Positions 14,248-20,735 of a DNA stretch of 38,352 nucleotides are shown here, piece by piece. This DNA is from a virus. Below the pieces are notes generated by a model. It was not told the origin of the DNA. It ran no database searches and saw only the letters and a list, made by a program, of their open reading frames with translations. Location of the stretch: IMG/VR virus record IMGVR_UViG_3300029787_000130, positions 1 through 38,352 of that record, one strand, 5' to 3'. The stretch's first letter is position 1. Each line of letters opens with the position of its first letter. Position numbers and translations under genes: made by a program.

Positions 14248-15765
14248 TTAGCGTTTACCATGTCTGTAGCGTTGTCTAGAGTCCGTATCGATAGGAGATC
14301 TAGGAAATCTGCCAAGGTCTAATCCAAGGTTCATCAAATCAGCTGGAGTGGCAATCATTTCTCCAACACCAGACCAACCAGTGAACAGTGAAGCGTTTGC
14401 TAGACCAAGTTGGATACCGTCTAGCCAATTTTTACTTTCTTCATATTTCTTACCTCGTTCAACAACGTCAGCAGCACTAGCGGCTGTACCTAATACTCCG
14501 GGAGCTAATGCAGCAGCTGTAAATACTGTACGTCTAACAGGTGTAGGAATTAGATTACTTGTACGATTAACGTTCTTTAAAACTTTTAGAATTTGTTGTT
14601 TACCGTTTTTGTATCCGTTCTTTATTCCATTAGAGCCATTAGCAATATTTTTACCAGCTTTAACTACTTTATTGTTAACTATTTCAAAGTCTGACTGTAT
14701 TTTTCCGTATGGAGCTAAATCGTCAATACTTTGAATTTTTGGATTCTTACTACCATCCCCAACAACTGTAGTTTTAGGCGGTATTAATCCTTGTTGTTTA
14801 TAACTTTCTACAACATCTAGTAATTCTTGATCAGCTTTATACTTAGCTTGGTTCTTAGCTATTTCAGCATTAGGATCACTATATCCTGAAGCAGCATCAA
14901 CTACTTGATATCCTTTTAATTGATAATTTCTAGGTAATTGATTAGGATCTAAACCTTGGTTTCTTAAATGCCAATCTGTAAATGATTGCATCCAATTTTC
15001 TGGTATAGCTAATTCTCTGGCTAAACCTTTAGTATCAGTAAAAGGTGTTCCTCCTTTTGATCTATTTGGTGAACTAAGTTCGGAAGCTGCATTAAGACCA
15101 ACATTGGGTCCATCTAATATAGATGGTATAAAATGACCTATATCAAAACTTAAACCAGAATTAGCTTTTATAGCTTTATTTGTATCGCCAATTTCATCCC
15201 AACTGGCTCTCATTTCTTTAGCCCATTTTTTACCTAAACCGGGTTCAATCTTTTCTGCAAAATCAATAACTCTCTGAGATACTTTGTCTTGAAAATATCT
15301 ACGGTGATAAGACAGTTCTCCGTCACCACTAACCTTAATTGGTAGACCTGTCCATCTCATTTTGGAGATCTGTTTAAGCCGTTGAGGCGTTTTTTGTGCA
15401 GGGGTTAGCTTTGAAATAGCTTCATCCTGAACAAGTTTTTCTAATATCTCTTTTTTTCTTTTTTTGAAATAGGCTTTTTTAAATCCTTTATCACCTTTTA
15501 TACTTGGATCACTCTTAATGATTCCATCCATTTCTGCATATAATCTTCTTTGTAAATAACCTCTTAATTCTTCAGCAGTTTTAAACTTTTTAGGTATTAA
15601 ACCTTCTTTCTTATATTCGTCAAATATAAAATCTAAGTGTTTTGGGTTATTTAGGTTTGTAGCTAATAATGGATTATCTTTTTTTAATTTATAACCAGCA
15701 ATAGTATCTTGTTGAAAATCTTCTTGGATTTTCTCATATACCTTTTTCTTTTCTTTACTTGCCAT
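14248..15765 (-). CDS. 505-aa phage protein with possible His-Me finger nuclease motif
   Basis: Unrecognised as a whole. The N-terminal 130 residues are Lys-rich and helical. Around residues 205-240 the segment FDIGHFIPSILDGPNVGLN continues into ELSSPNRSKGG. This has the spacing of HNH/His-Me finger nucleases (G-H-x-x-P…G…N…N-R-x-K), but the middle Asn and metal ligands are not certain. The C-terminal part has two hydrophobic stretches (TVFTAAALAPGVLGTAASA and LANASLFTGWSGVGEMIA). It lies between the HNH gene and the large terminase. A terminator hairpin lies directly before its start, so the AAGGGG of the hairpin may double as the ribosome-binding site. It could be a packaging nuclease or a virion protein. 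Confidence 0.7.
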   Translation of the reverse strand: MASKEKKKVYEKIQEDFQQDTIAGYKLKKDNPLLATNLNNPKHLDFIFDEYKKEGLIPKKFKTAEELRGYLQRRLYAEMDGIIKSDPSIKGDKGFKKAYFKKRKKEILEKLVQDEAISKLTPAQKTPQRLKQISKMRWTGLPIKVSGDGELSYHRRYFQDKVSQRVIDFAEKIEPGLGKKWAKEMRASWDEIGDTNKAIKANSGLSFDIGHFIPSILDGPNVGLNAASELSSPNRSKGGTPFTDTKGLARELAIPENWMQSFTDWHLRNQGLDPNQLPRNYQLKGYQVVDAASGYSDPNAEIAKNQAKYKADQELLDVVESYKQQGLIPPKTTVVGDGSKNPKIQSIDDLAPYGKIQSDFEIVNNKVVKAGKNIANGSNGIKNGYKNGKQQILKVLKNVNRTSNLIPTPVRRTVFTAAALAPGVLGTAASAADVVERGKKYEESKNWLDGIQLGLANASLFTGWSGVGEMIATPADLMNLGLDLGRFPRSPIDTDSRQRYRHGKR

Positions 15766-15766
15766 T

Positions 15767-15786
15767 AAAAAAGCCCCTTACGGGGC
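15767..15786 (-). terminator. Short terminator overlapping the leader of the 505-aa gene
   Basis: Minus strand GCCCC-GTAA-GGGGC followed by TTTTTTA, then ATG two bases later. Compact stem and good U tract. Its downstream arm holds the only Shine-Dalgarno-like stretch for the 505-aa gene, so folding would also hide the ribosome site. Confidence 0.65.
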
Positions 15787-15792
15787 GGTATA

Positions 15793-15808
15793 TGTACATA
15801 GGTGTATA
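15793..15808. promoter_or_regulatory. 16-bp dyad site, copy g (divergent)
   Basis: Minus strand TATACACCTATGTACA. The left half is identical to copies a and c; the right half is GTACA instead of GTATA. It begins two bases after the HNH gene stop and lies before the terminator. Confidence 0.45.
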
Positions 15809-15810
15809 AG

Positions 15811-16143
15811 TTATGCAGCGATGTGGTCGCTTATCGTTTGCTCTCTAATTGGTCGATGTCCAAATCTATCTCTCATCCAAGAGAGCCAGTTTCTACTACC
15901 TTTATCCTGATTGCACTTTCTACAGGCACATACAACATTAGTCGTAAGATTTTGCCCACCTCTGCTACGAGGTTTAACGTGATCGAGTGTAAGTTCTTTA
16001 AATTCATAAGTTTCTCCGCAATAAACACATGTACATTTGAAATGCTCTTTTACAGCTCTTCTCCAGAGCCGTTTAGAATCTGAACTTGTCATGGTTATTA
16101 GGTTTTGTAAGTAATGTTTTGGACTAGGTAGTAGAGGGGTCAT
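15811..16143 (-). CDS. HNH endonuclease
   Basis: Zinc-supported ββα-metal nuclease, about 110 aa. CVYCG (about residues 39-43) and CACRKC (about 74-79) give the four Cys of the structural zinc. LTLDHVKPRSRGGQNLTTNVV supplies the HNH His pair and Asn, and CNQDKG ends the domain. Such genes lie next to terminase in many phages, where they can assist DNA cleavage in packaging or act as homing enzymes. The start ATG overlaps the upstream stop (ATGA) at 16143; a second ATG at 16092 is also possible. A dyad site follows the stop. Confidence 0.88.
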   Translation of the reverse strand: MTPLLPSPKHYLQNLITMTSSDSKRLWRRAVKEHFKCTCVYCGETYEFKELTLDHVKPRSRGGQNLTTNVVCACRKCNQDKGSRNWLSWMRDRFGHRPIREQTISDHIAA

Positions 16144-16376
16144 TTACGTATTTTGAGTCTGCTTTTTCTATTAATCGATGGACTTTGGAGTCTGCCTTTG
16201 GTACTACTGCCCTTATAGTGAGCAGCGTCTTTCCCATCGCCATTTCCATAAGTACCAAGTTTTCGATTAAGTTTGTTTGCATTTGTACGTATCTTTAATC
16301 CCTTTTTTGTTTTGTTATACGCTTTTTGCTGGCTTTTATAATTACCATTAGCGTATTTAGCTCCTTTGCTTTGCAT
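16140..16376 (-). CDS. Small highly basic phage protein, 78 aa
   Basis: Rich in Lys, Arg, Asn and Gly (MQSKGAKYANGNYKSQQKAY…, GKDAAHYKGSSTKGRL, NRKSRLKIRK). It has no hydrophobic segment and is probably nucleic-acid binding or disordered. It overlaps the small terminase by 20 bases and the HNH gene by 4, so the three are coupled. I do not know its family; its place in the packaging cluster suggests a DNA-linked role. Confidence 0.75.
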   Translation of the reverse strand: MQSKGAKYANGNYKSQQKAYNKTKKGLKIRTNANKLNRKLGTYGNGDGKDAAHYKGSSTKGRLQSPSINRKSRLKIRK

Positions 16377-16602
16377 AAAGTCTCCTTTTAACTAACTCTG
16401 GATCTATTTCTGGTAATACATTTGCCAGCTTTTGTAAGGGGTTGCCATCATATGCAACACCTGAAATATCATTTGATTTGAGCCAATCACAGGCTGCTTT
16501 TAAGTCTTGAGTTGTAGCTTCTCCGCTTTTTACTCTTTCTAAAAATTCTTTTGTGACTAACTGGTGGAGTTCGTTAAATTGCTCTTCAGTTGCCTTTTTC
16601 AT
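16357..16602 (-). CDS. terS: Terminase small subunit (T7 gp18-like)
   Basis: 81-aa helical protein, close to T7 gp18 (89 aa). It begins MKKATEEQFNELHQLVTKEFLERV, followed by KSGEATTQDLKAACDWLKSN; the pattern 'TTQDL.AA..WLK.N.I' is typical of podoviral small terminases. It recognises concatemer DNA for the large subunit. A terminator directly upstream separates it from the membrane-protein cassette, so the packaging genes may have reduced expression relative to it or their own start. Confidence 0.85.
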   Translation of the reverse strand: MKKATEEQFNELHQLVTKEFLERVKSGEATTQDLKAACDWLKSNDISGVAYDGNPLQKLANVLPEIDPELVKRRLYAKQRS

Positions 16603-16612
16603 TGATTTATGT

Positions 16613-16647
16613 AAAAAAAGCCCTCTCAGAATCGTCTGTAAAGGGCT
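16613..16647 (-). terminator. Terminator between the membrane cassette and the packaging genes
   Basis: Minus strand AAGCCCTTTACAGA-CGAT-TCTGAGAGGGCT followed by TTTTTTT. Outer AGCCCT/AGGGCT and inner CAGA/TCTG pairs with a small internal loop. Strong U tract. Confidence 0.75.
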
Positions 16648-16683
16648 TGTAAATTTGTCTGGGTATGTTTGTACCCCTAGTTT

Positions 16684-16839
16684 TTAGACTCCTAAACCCT
16701 TTTTAACTATTGCTAGTGCTTTGTCATCTAGGTCGTTATCTGATTGCTCAACTAACTTCTGTAGTAGGTCTATAACGAATGTCTTAAATTTTGGACTTCT
16801 TAAAGCAGAAAGTACGAATGGTTTTGCTAGTGCTAACAT
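16684..16839 (-). CDS. 51-aa conserved-looking small protein
   Basis: ORF MLALAKPFVLSALRSPKFK… continuing VIDLLQKLVEQSDNDLDD and ending VKKGLGV. It starts three bases after the upstream stop (TAAAATG). An amphipathic N-terminal helix followed by a hydrophobic/acidic helix; the pattern resembles short proteins I know from cyanomyoviruses beside the same neighbours. Function unknown; a membrane-active role is possible. Its stop is followed by the terminator at 16613-16647. Confidence 0.7.
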   Translation of the reverse strand: MLALAKPFVLSALRSPKFKTFVIDLLQKLVEQSDNDLDDKALAIVKKGLGV

Positions 16840-16840
16840 T

Positions 16841-17356
16841 TTATTTTGTGGTTGATTTGATTGGTACTACGTCTGAACACAAGTGATATACTCGTGATTT
16901 ATCTAATAACGTAAAACCTGTTTTTTGTAATTGTGCACATTTCAATGCACGGGTAAGCTCGTAGTCGAGTCTCATCTTTTCTTCTTGTCTTGCAGCCATT
17001 TGTCTGCATTGTTCTAAGCCACGCTTATCTAGAGGAACCATAAAGTTAACTTGGAACCCCCAGTTTTCAGCCATTGTGTAGCTGGAAGGATTCATTCCCA
17101 TATCTTCATTTATTTCCCACGGCTTTGTATGATTGCCCATATAAAACGGAGAGAATGTCATGGTAGATCCGTTGCAGCTAATGTTTGGACCATAATGTTG
17201 ACGAGACGGTGCTCCATTATTTTGGAATTGCACCGCCTGATTTGTCACATTTCCCGTTGCAGCAGCTACGGGGTTGCTAACATTATTAGTCTCTGGTTTG
17301 CTGTCTGCATACGCTGGACTTATTGTGAGAAGACTGAGTAAGAAGTAGTAGTGGAA
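16841..17356 (-). CDS. Secreted cysteine-containing protein without a canonical start codon
   Basis: The coding-like part begins near 17356 with FHYYFLLSLLTISPAYA|DSKPE, a signal-peptide core and AxA cleavage site. It continues with TGNVTNQAVQ, YGPNISCNGST and FSPFYMGN, and ends with QCRQMAARQEEKMRLDYELT followed by LCSDVVPIK. This layout matches secreted proteins of cyanomyoviruses as I remember them. No ATG, GTG or TTG occurs in this frame near the signal peptide. The frame stays open back to an ATG at 17728, across the whole neighbouring gene, giving 295 aa with a basic N/R/S-rich front that looks like a shadow. The true start is therefore unresolved. Confidence 0.7.
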   Translation of the reverse strand, partial: FHYYFLLSLLTISPAYADSKPETNNVSNPVAAATGNVTNQAVQFQNNGAPSRQHYGPNISCNGSTMTFSPFYMGNHTKPWEINEDMGMNPSSYTMAENWGFQVNFMVPLDKRGLEQCRQMAARQEEKMRLDYELTRALKCAQLQKTGFTLLDKSRVYHLCSDVVPIKSTTK

Positions 17357-17676
17357 TCTGTATCTATAGTGCGGATTGTGTCGATTGTTTCGATTAGACC
17401 GGCTGCTCTTTCTGTTATCTCTAACTGAAAGTCTGCTCCATCTGTGGTTAAGCTGAAGGTTGTTGCGGTATCTGCAATATCTCCAGAAGGAGTGATATTT
17501 GTTCCAGACCAAGTTTTTACATCGGCTCCATAAACTTCTTGATTTATGGTTTCTGAGATGGTTTGGGTTGTTGTTGTCGTTGAGTTCATACTCCCTTGTG
17601 TAAATTGAGGAGTAATTGTGTTTGCTCTCGCTACTGAGGGTGACAACAGTGCTAAGAGAAGAATCCATTTCTTCAT
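17320..17676 (-). CDS. Secreted small protein with Thr/Ser-rich body, 118 aa
   Basis: Starts MKKWILLLALLSPSVARA, a clear signal peptide with cleavage about residue 18, followed by NTITPQFTQGSMNSTTTTTQ, YGADVKTWSGTNITPSGD and a C-terminus TSYSVFSQ. The body looks like a β-rich exported protein. It overlaps the holin-like gene by 4 bases upstream and the next secreted protein's frame by at least 37 bases downstream. The pair of adjacent exported proteins recalls spanin gene pairs, but there is no lipobox and no coiled coil, so I leave the role open. Confidence 0.75.
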   Translation of the reverse strand: MKKWILLLALLSPSVARANTITPQFTQGSMNSTTTTTQTISETINQEVYGADVKTWSGTNITPSGDIADTATTFSLTTDGADFQLEITERAAGLIETIDTIRTIDTDSTTTSYSVFSQ

Positions 17677-17978
17677 TGTTTTGATTTTGTAGTTGTAGTT
17701 CCGTTACCGTTTCCATTCTTCTTACCATTACCCGTGGACAAACCGAAAGTTGCTAGTGCTCCCGTAAAAATCGAAGCTACGAACGTGATATCGGCTGAAG
17801 TACCTGACTTCTTGACCATAGGCAGCTCAACATAATTAAGAGTAATTATGAATCCACTCCATATGACAACCCCTAAACGAACGGCAGCACCAAGTACTGC
17901 CATTTGTTCTTCATGGTCATCTATATTTTCTTTGAGCTTGGTAAGCATATTTTTTTTATCTTCTGGTTTTGTTTCCAC
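17673..17978 (-). CDS. Two-span membrane protein, holin candidate, 101 aa
   Basis: Charged N-terminus (METKPEDKKNMLTKLKENID), first membrane segment about residues 32-50 (GVVIWSGFIITLNYVEL region), short loop with KKSG, second segment about 63-80 (ITFVASIFTGALATFGL), and a basic Gly/Asn/Lys tail. Size, two helices and a charged C-terminus fit a class II holin. No endolysin is recognised nearby, so the call rests on topology and on position between fibres and terminase, where T7 has its holin 17.5. Overlaps both neighbours. Confidence 0.55.
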   Translation of the reverse strand: METKPEDKKNMLTKLKENIDDHEEQMAVLGAAVRLGVVIWSGFIITLNYVELPMVKKSGTSADITFVASIFTGALATFGLSTGNGKKNGNGNGTTTTKSKQ

Positions 17979-18333
17979 TTATCTTTTTAACTAATGTTTT
18001 TATTAATGGTTTAAGTGCTGTTACTAACCATTTAAAAGCTGCTGTAGCTGTAAGAGTGGCAGCCACAGAAACTACTGCTGTGGTGGATGCAGTAATTAAT
18101 ATTTCGTTTTCAGGTAAAGGTACTTTTTTATCAATAATTGGTATCTTTACTTCTCTTATACCAGTAGGAGCTTCATCTGAAGGTTCTGCTTCTACCCCAT
18201 TTGGTGGTCTTAAATCACTAGGAGGGACCACCATTGGTTTGTAATAAGGGACATCAGCCGTTGGTACGTCTAATGTCATTCTTTTTAAAACTGGAACTTC
18301 AGGTAATTTAAGTGCTGGACCTAAATCACTCAT
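17956..18333 (-). CDS. Membrane-anchored Pro-rich protein, 125 aa
   Basis: N-terminal 75 residues are Pro-rich with repeated Val-Pro patterns (LKLPEVPVLKRM, DVPYYKPMVVPP). A hydrophobic segment ILITASTTAVVSVAATLTATAAF (about residues 79-101) comes next, with a basic tail KTLVKKISGNKTRR. Probably one or two membrane passes with a long extended domain, able to span the periplasm or cell wall. The same order of genes appears, to my knowledge, in cyanomyoviruses. No function known. It overlaps the next ORF by 23 bases. Confidence 0.7.
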   Translation of the reverse strand: MSDLGPALKLPEVPVLKRMTLDVPTADVPYYKPMVVPPSDLRPPNGVEAEPSDEAPTGIREVKIPIIDKKVPLPENEILITASTTAVVSVAATLTATAAFKWLVTALKPLIKTLVKKISGNKTRR

Positions 18334-18580
18334 ACTTTGTTTTGCCTAAAGTAATTGCAGCATCAATCGCTGTAAAGTCCTCAGTTGTCCAAATAGAAGT
18401 TGTATTATCAAGTTTTTTAAATTCTTTAATAGCTTCTAAATGTTCTACTAATCTTTGTATTTTATTTTTTTGTATATCTGTTATTGAAGATAATCCTGAC
18501 AATGAATTAATTTGAGTAACATGTAATGTTGCAGCAGAATACATGTTTGCAATTTTATCTGTTGTAATTCTTTCATCCAT
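18326..18580 (-). CDS. Hypothetical helical protein downstream of the fibre genes, 84 aa
   Basis: Starts MDERITTDKIANMYSAATLH, then ITDIQKNKIQRLVEHLEAIK and ends with FTAIDAAITLGKTKYE. Helical and soluble, no membrane segment. The ATG follows the fibre stop in the overlap TAATGGATG, so it is probably coupled to the fibre, which would suit an assembly chaperone or a fibre-associated protein; this is inference. No family name known to me. Confidence 0.7.
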   Translation of the reverse strand: MDERITTDKIANMYSAATLHVTQINSLSGLSSITDIQKNKIQRLVEHLEAIKEFKKLDNTTSIWTTEDFTAIDAAITLGKTKYE

Positions 18581-20733
18581 TATTTTTTTAGCTCCTCAAT
18601 TTCTTGTTTTAGTTCTTGTATTGCTCTTACAAGTATTGGTACTAGCTTGCCATAGGAAGCTTCTAATCGCTCTGGATTTTCATCCATTACTAAACCTAGA
18701 TAATCAGCATCATTATCTTTTTGTACTTCTTGAAAATCTTGAGCAATAAAACCGGCTTCATAAGATCCATCTTTACTGTTGCCATCACGAGTCTGCCATT
18801 TAAATTTTACTGGTTTTAAACTATCAATAAAATCTAAACCTAATTCAAGTTGATTTACCTCTGTCTTATCTCTTGCATCAGATAAAGAACTAATAGTTTG
18901 AACATTACAACGTAGTGAGGCAATGTTTGAATCACCTAAAGTAATTTCATTATCAACACTTGCTGAACTCGAATCTGCATTATTTCCAATGATAATACAA
19001 TTATCTCCTGTAGATAATGTAGAACCAGCAGTTGTTCCTAAAATTGTGTTTTGTTGCCCAGAAGTTATTGCTTTCCCAGACTCAACACCTATAACAATAT
19101 CGTTTACTCCTGATGTAATATTATCGGCAGTATTATATCCAATTCCAATATTTTTTGCATTAGATGTATGATTACCTCTTTCTAAAGCATTATATCCAAT
19201 TCCAATATTTTTACCCCCTTTACAGTAATACCCAGCAGTAGGACCGATCATTATTTGATCGGATATCGTATAACTACTGCTTACATATCCAGATGCTACT
19301 TGATCCCCTATATAGACTCCTTTTTGAACTTTGTACATGTAGTAAGCTGCTTCTCTACCAACTACAACATTACCCACTGAATTACCTGTACTGCCATTAT
19401 CTGTAGCTTCTTTTAAAGCTCTATATCCTATAGCAACTTGAGATCCGTAGGCAGGATTAAGATTTGCACCAGCTTCCTTACCAATCAACACCATATTATC
19501 TTGATGAGTTAATTCTTTACCAGCATCCTCTCCAATTAATACATTATTAGTTCCACCTGATGTAAGGTCTTCACCAGCATTAGTTCCAGCTAATAAGTTA
19601 CCTTGTGCATCGGGAGAAAAACCAGCACCACCACCGCCAGAAGCAGCAGCCCATGTTAGTCCACCAGTATTACCTGATTGTGCTTGTAGAAAGTATCCGT
19701 TAGTAGGTGAATTACTTACTTTTAAATTTGCTTCATCAACTACGTTATCTGCAATTACAGTTGCACCATCACCTGTAGATGTTACTTCTCCTGAGTGATT
19801 AGGGTGTGAATAATTATTAGCAGAAGCAGCAATACCATCAAGTTTTGTGTGGTCTGCATCAGTAAATACATTTGAATCTGAAGCTGAATCTACAAGAGTC
19901 CTAATTTCAGCAGCAGTTTGATCAGCAGTGGCACTTGCTTCTATAGCATTTAACTTAGTATGGTCTGCATCGGTAAATACGTTGCTATCACTAGCACTTT
20001 CAACTAATGTTCTTATTTCTGCTGCGGTCTGATCTGCCGTTGCTGATGCCTCTATTCCTGATAATTTAGTTTTCTCAGCATCGGTAAAAGCATTAGTATC
20101 AGATTCACCTTCATAAGCACTTTTTATCTCAGCACCTGTTTGATCTGCAGTTGCTGACGCTTCAATTCCATCTAGTTTTGTCTTTAGCGTATTAGTAAAA
20201 TTATTCTGTGTTAACCCACCATCACCAACACTATAAGTTGTGTTTGTATCAGGTGGTGTTCCCCATGATGTATTACCACTTGAATCTGTTTTTAAATATT
20301 TACCATTCTGTATGTCGTTTGGAAGTGTGAAAGTATAACTTGCAGCAGCACTATGAGGTGGTCCTTTAAGAATAACTCCATGTGAGTTGTTCTCACAGTT
20401 AAGCTTTACTTGTCCTGAACCTCTAGTTGCATTACCTTTAGCGACTACTTTTCCTGATCCATTAGGATCTAAATCAATATCACCATTTGAAGTAGAGACT
20501 ATATCTTGACCGTTGACATCTAAGTTACCTCCTAATTGAGGAGTTGTGTCATCTACTACATCTGAACTACCACTTCCACCTGTTCCGTTTGATGCAGCAG
20601 TTATTCTACCCTGAGCATCAACAGTTAAATTTGTATTTGTATAAGAGCCAGCTGTTACAGAAGTATCAGCCAGCTTTGTATTTGTGATGGCATCGTCATT
20701 TATACCACCAGTATTAATTTTAGTTAATGCCAT
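18580..20733 (-). CDS. Tail fibre or spike protein with C-terminal Peptidase S74 chaperone domain
   Basis: 717 aa. The N-terminus (MALTKINTGGINDDAITNTK) is the common short capping region of marine phage fibres. Residues about 180-300 contain three copies of a 37-aa repeat (…ATADQTAAEIRTLVESASDSN…), shared with the next fibre. A middle region has a head-repeat pattern 'IGEDAG…IGKEAG…IGYRAL…IGYNAL', like trimeric autotransporter adhesins. The C-terminal 110 residues form an intramolecular chaperone: SLSDARDKTEV holds the Ser-Asp dyad, followed by FKWQTRDG, EAGFIAQDFQEV and a coiled-coil end. S74 domains trimerise the fibre and then cleave themselves off. Host recognition is the likely role. 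Confidence 0.85.
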   Translation of the reverse strand: MALTKINTGGINDDAITNTKLADTSVTAGSYTNTNLTVDAQGRITAASNGTGGSGSSDVVDDTTPQLGGNLDVNGQDIVSTSNGDIDLDPNGSGKVVAKGNATRGSGQVKLNCENNSHGVILKGPPHSAAASYTFTLPNDIQNGKYLKTDSSGNTSWGTPPDTNTTYSVGDGGLTQNNFTNTLKTKLDGIEASATADQTGAEIKSAYEGESDTNAFTDAEKTKLSGIEASATADQTAAEIRTLVESASDSNVFTDADHTKLNAIEASATADQTAAEIRTLVDSASDSNVFTDADHTKLDGIAASANNYSHPNHSGEVTSTGDGATVIADNVVDEANLKVSNSPTNGYFLQAQSGNTGGLTWAAASGGGGAGFSPDAQGNLLAGTNAGEDLTSGGTNNVLIGEDAGKELTHQDNMVLIGKEAGANLNPAYGSQVAIGYRALKEATDNGSTGNSVGNVVVGREAAYYMYKVQKGVYIGDQVASGYVSSSYTISDQIMIGPTAGYYCKGGKNIGIGYNALERGNHTSNAKNIGIGYNTADNITSGVNDIVIGVESGKAITSGQQNTILGTTAGSTLSTGDNCIIIGNNADSSSASVDNEITLGDSNIASLRCNVQTISSLSDARDKTEVNQLELGLDFIDSLKPVKFKWQTRDGNSKDGSYEAGFIAQDFQEVQKDNDADYLGLVMDENPERLEASYGKLVPILVRAIQELKQEIEELKK
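19820..20195 (-). repeat. Three coding repeats of about 111 bp in fibre 2
   Basis: Translated units share IEASATADQT-(A/G)AEI(R/K)…SDSNVFTDADHTKL. The last two are nearly identical in protein but differ in many third positions. Related units occur in fibre 1. Confidence 0.8.
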
Positions 20734-20735
20734 GA

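Noticed and set aside
17357-17728. N-terminal 124 residues of the maximal frame ending at 16841 as real protein
   Set aside because: Composition is N/R/S-rich and basic as expected of a shadow of two well-supported genes; kept only as a finding because no other start exists.
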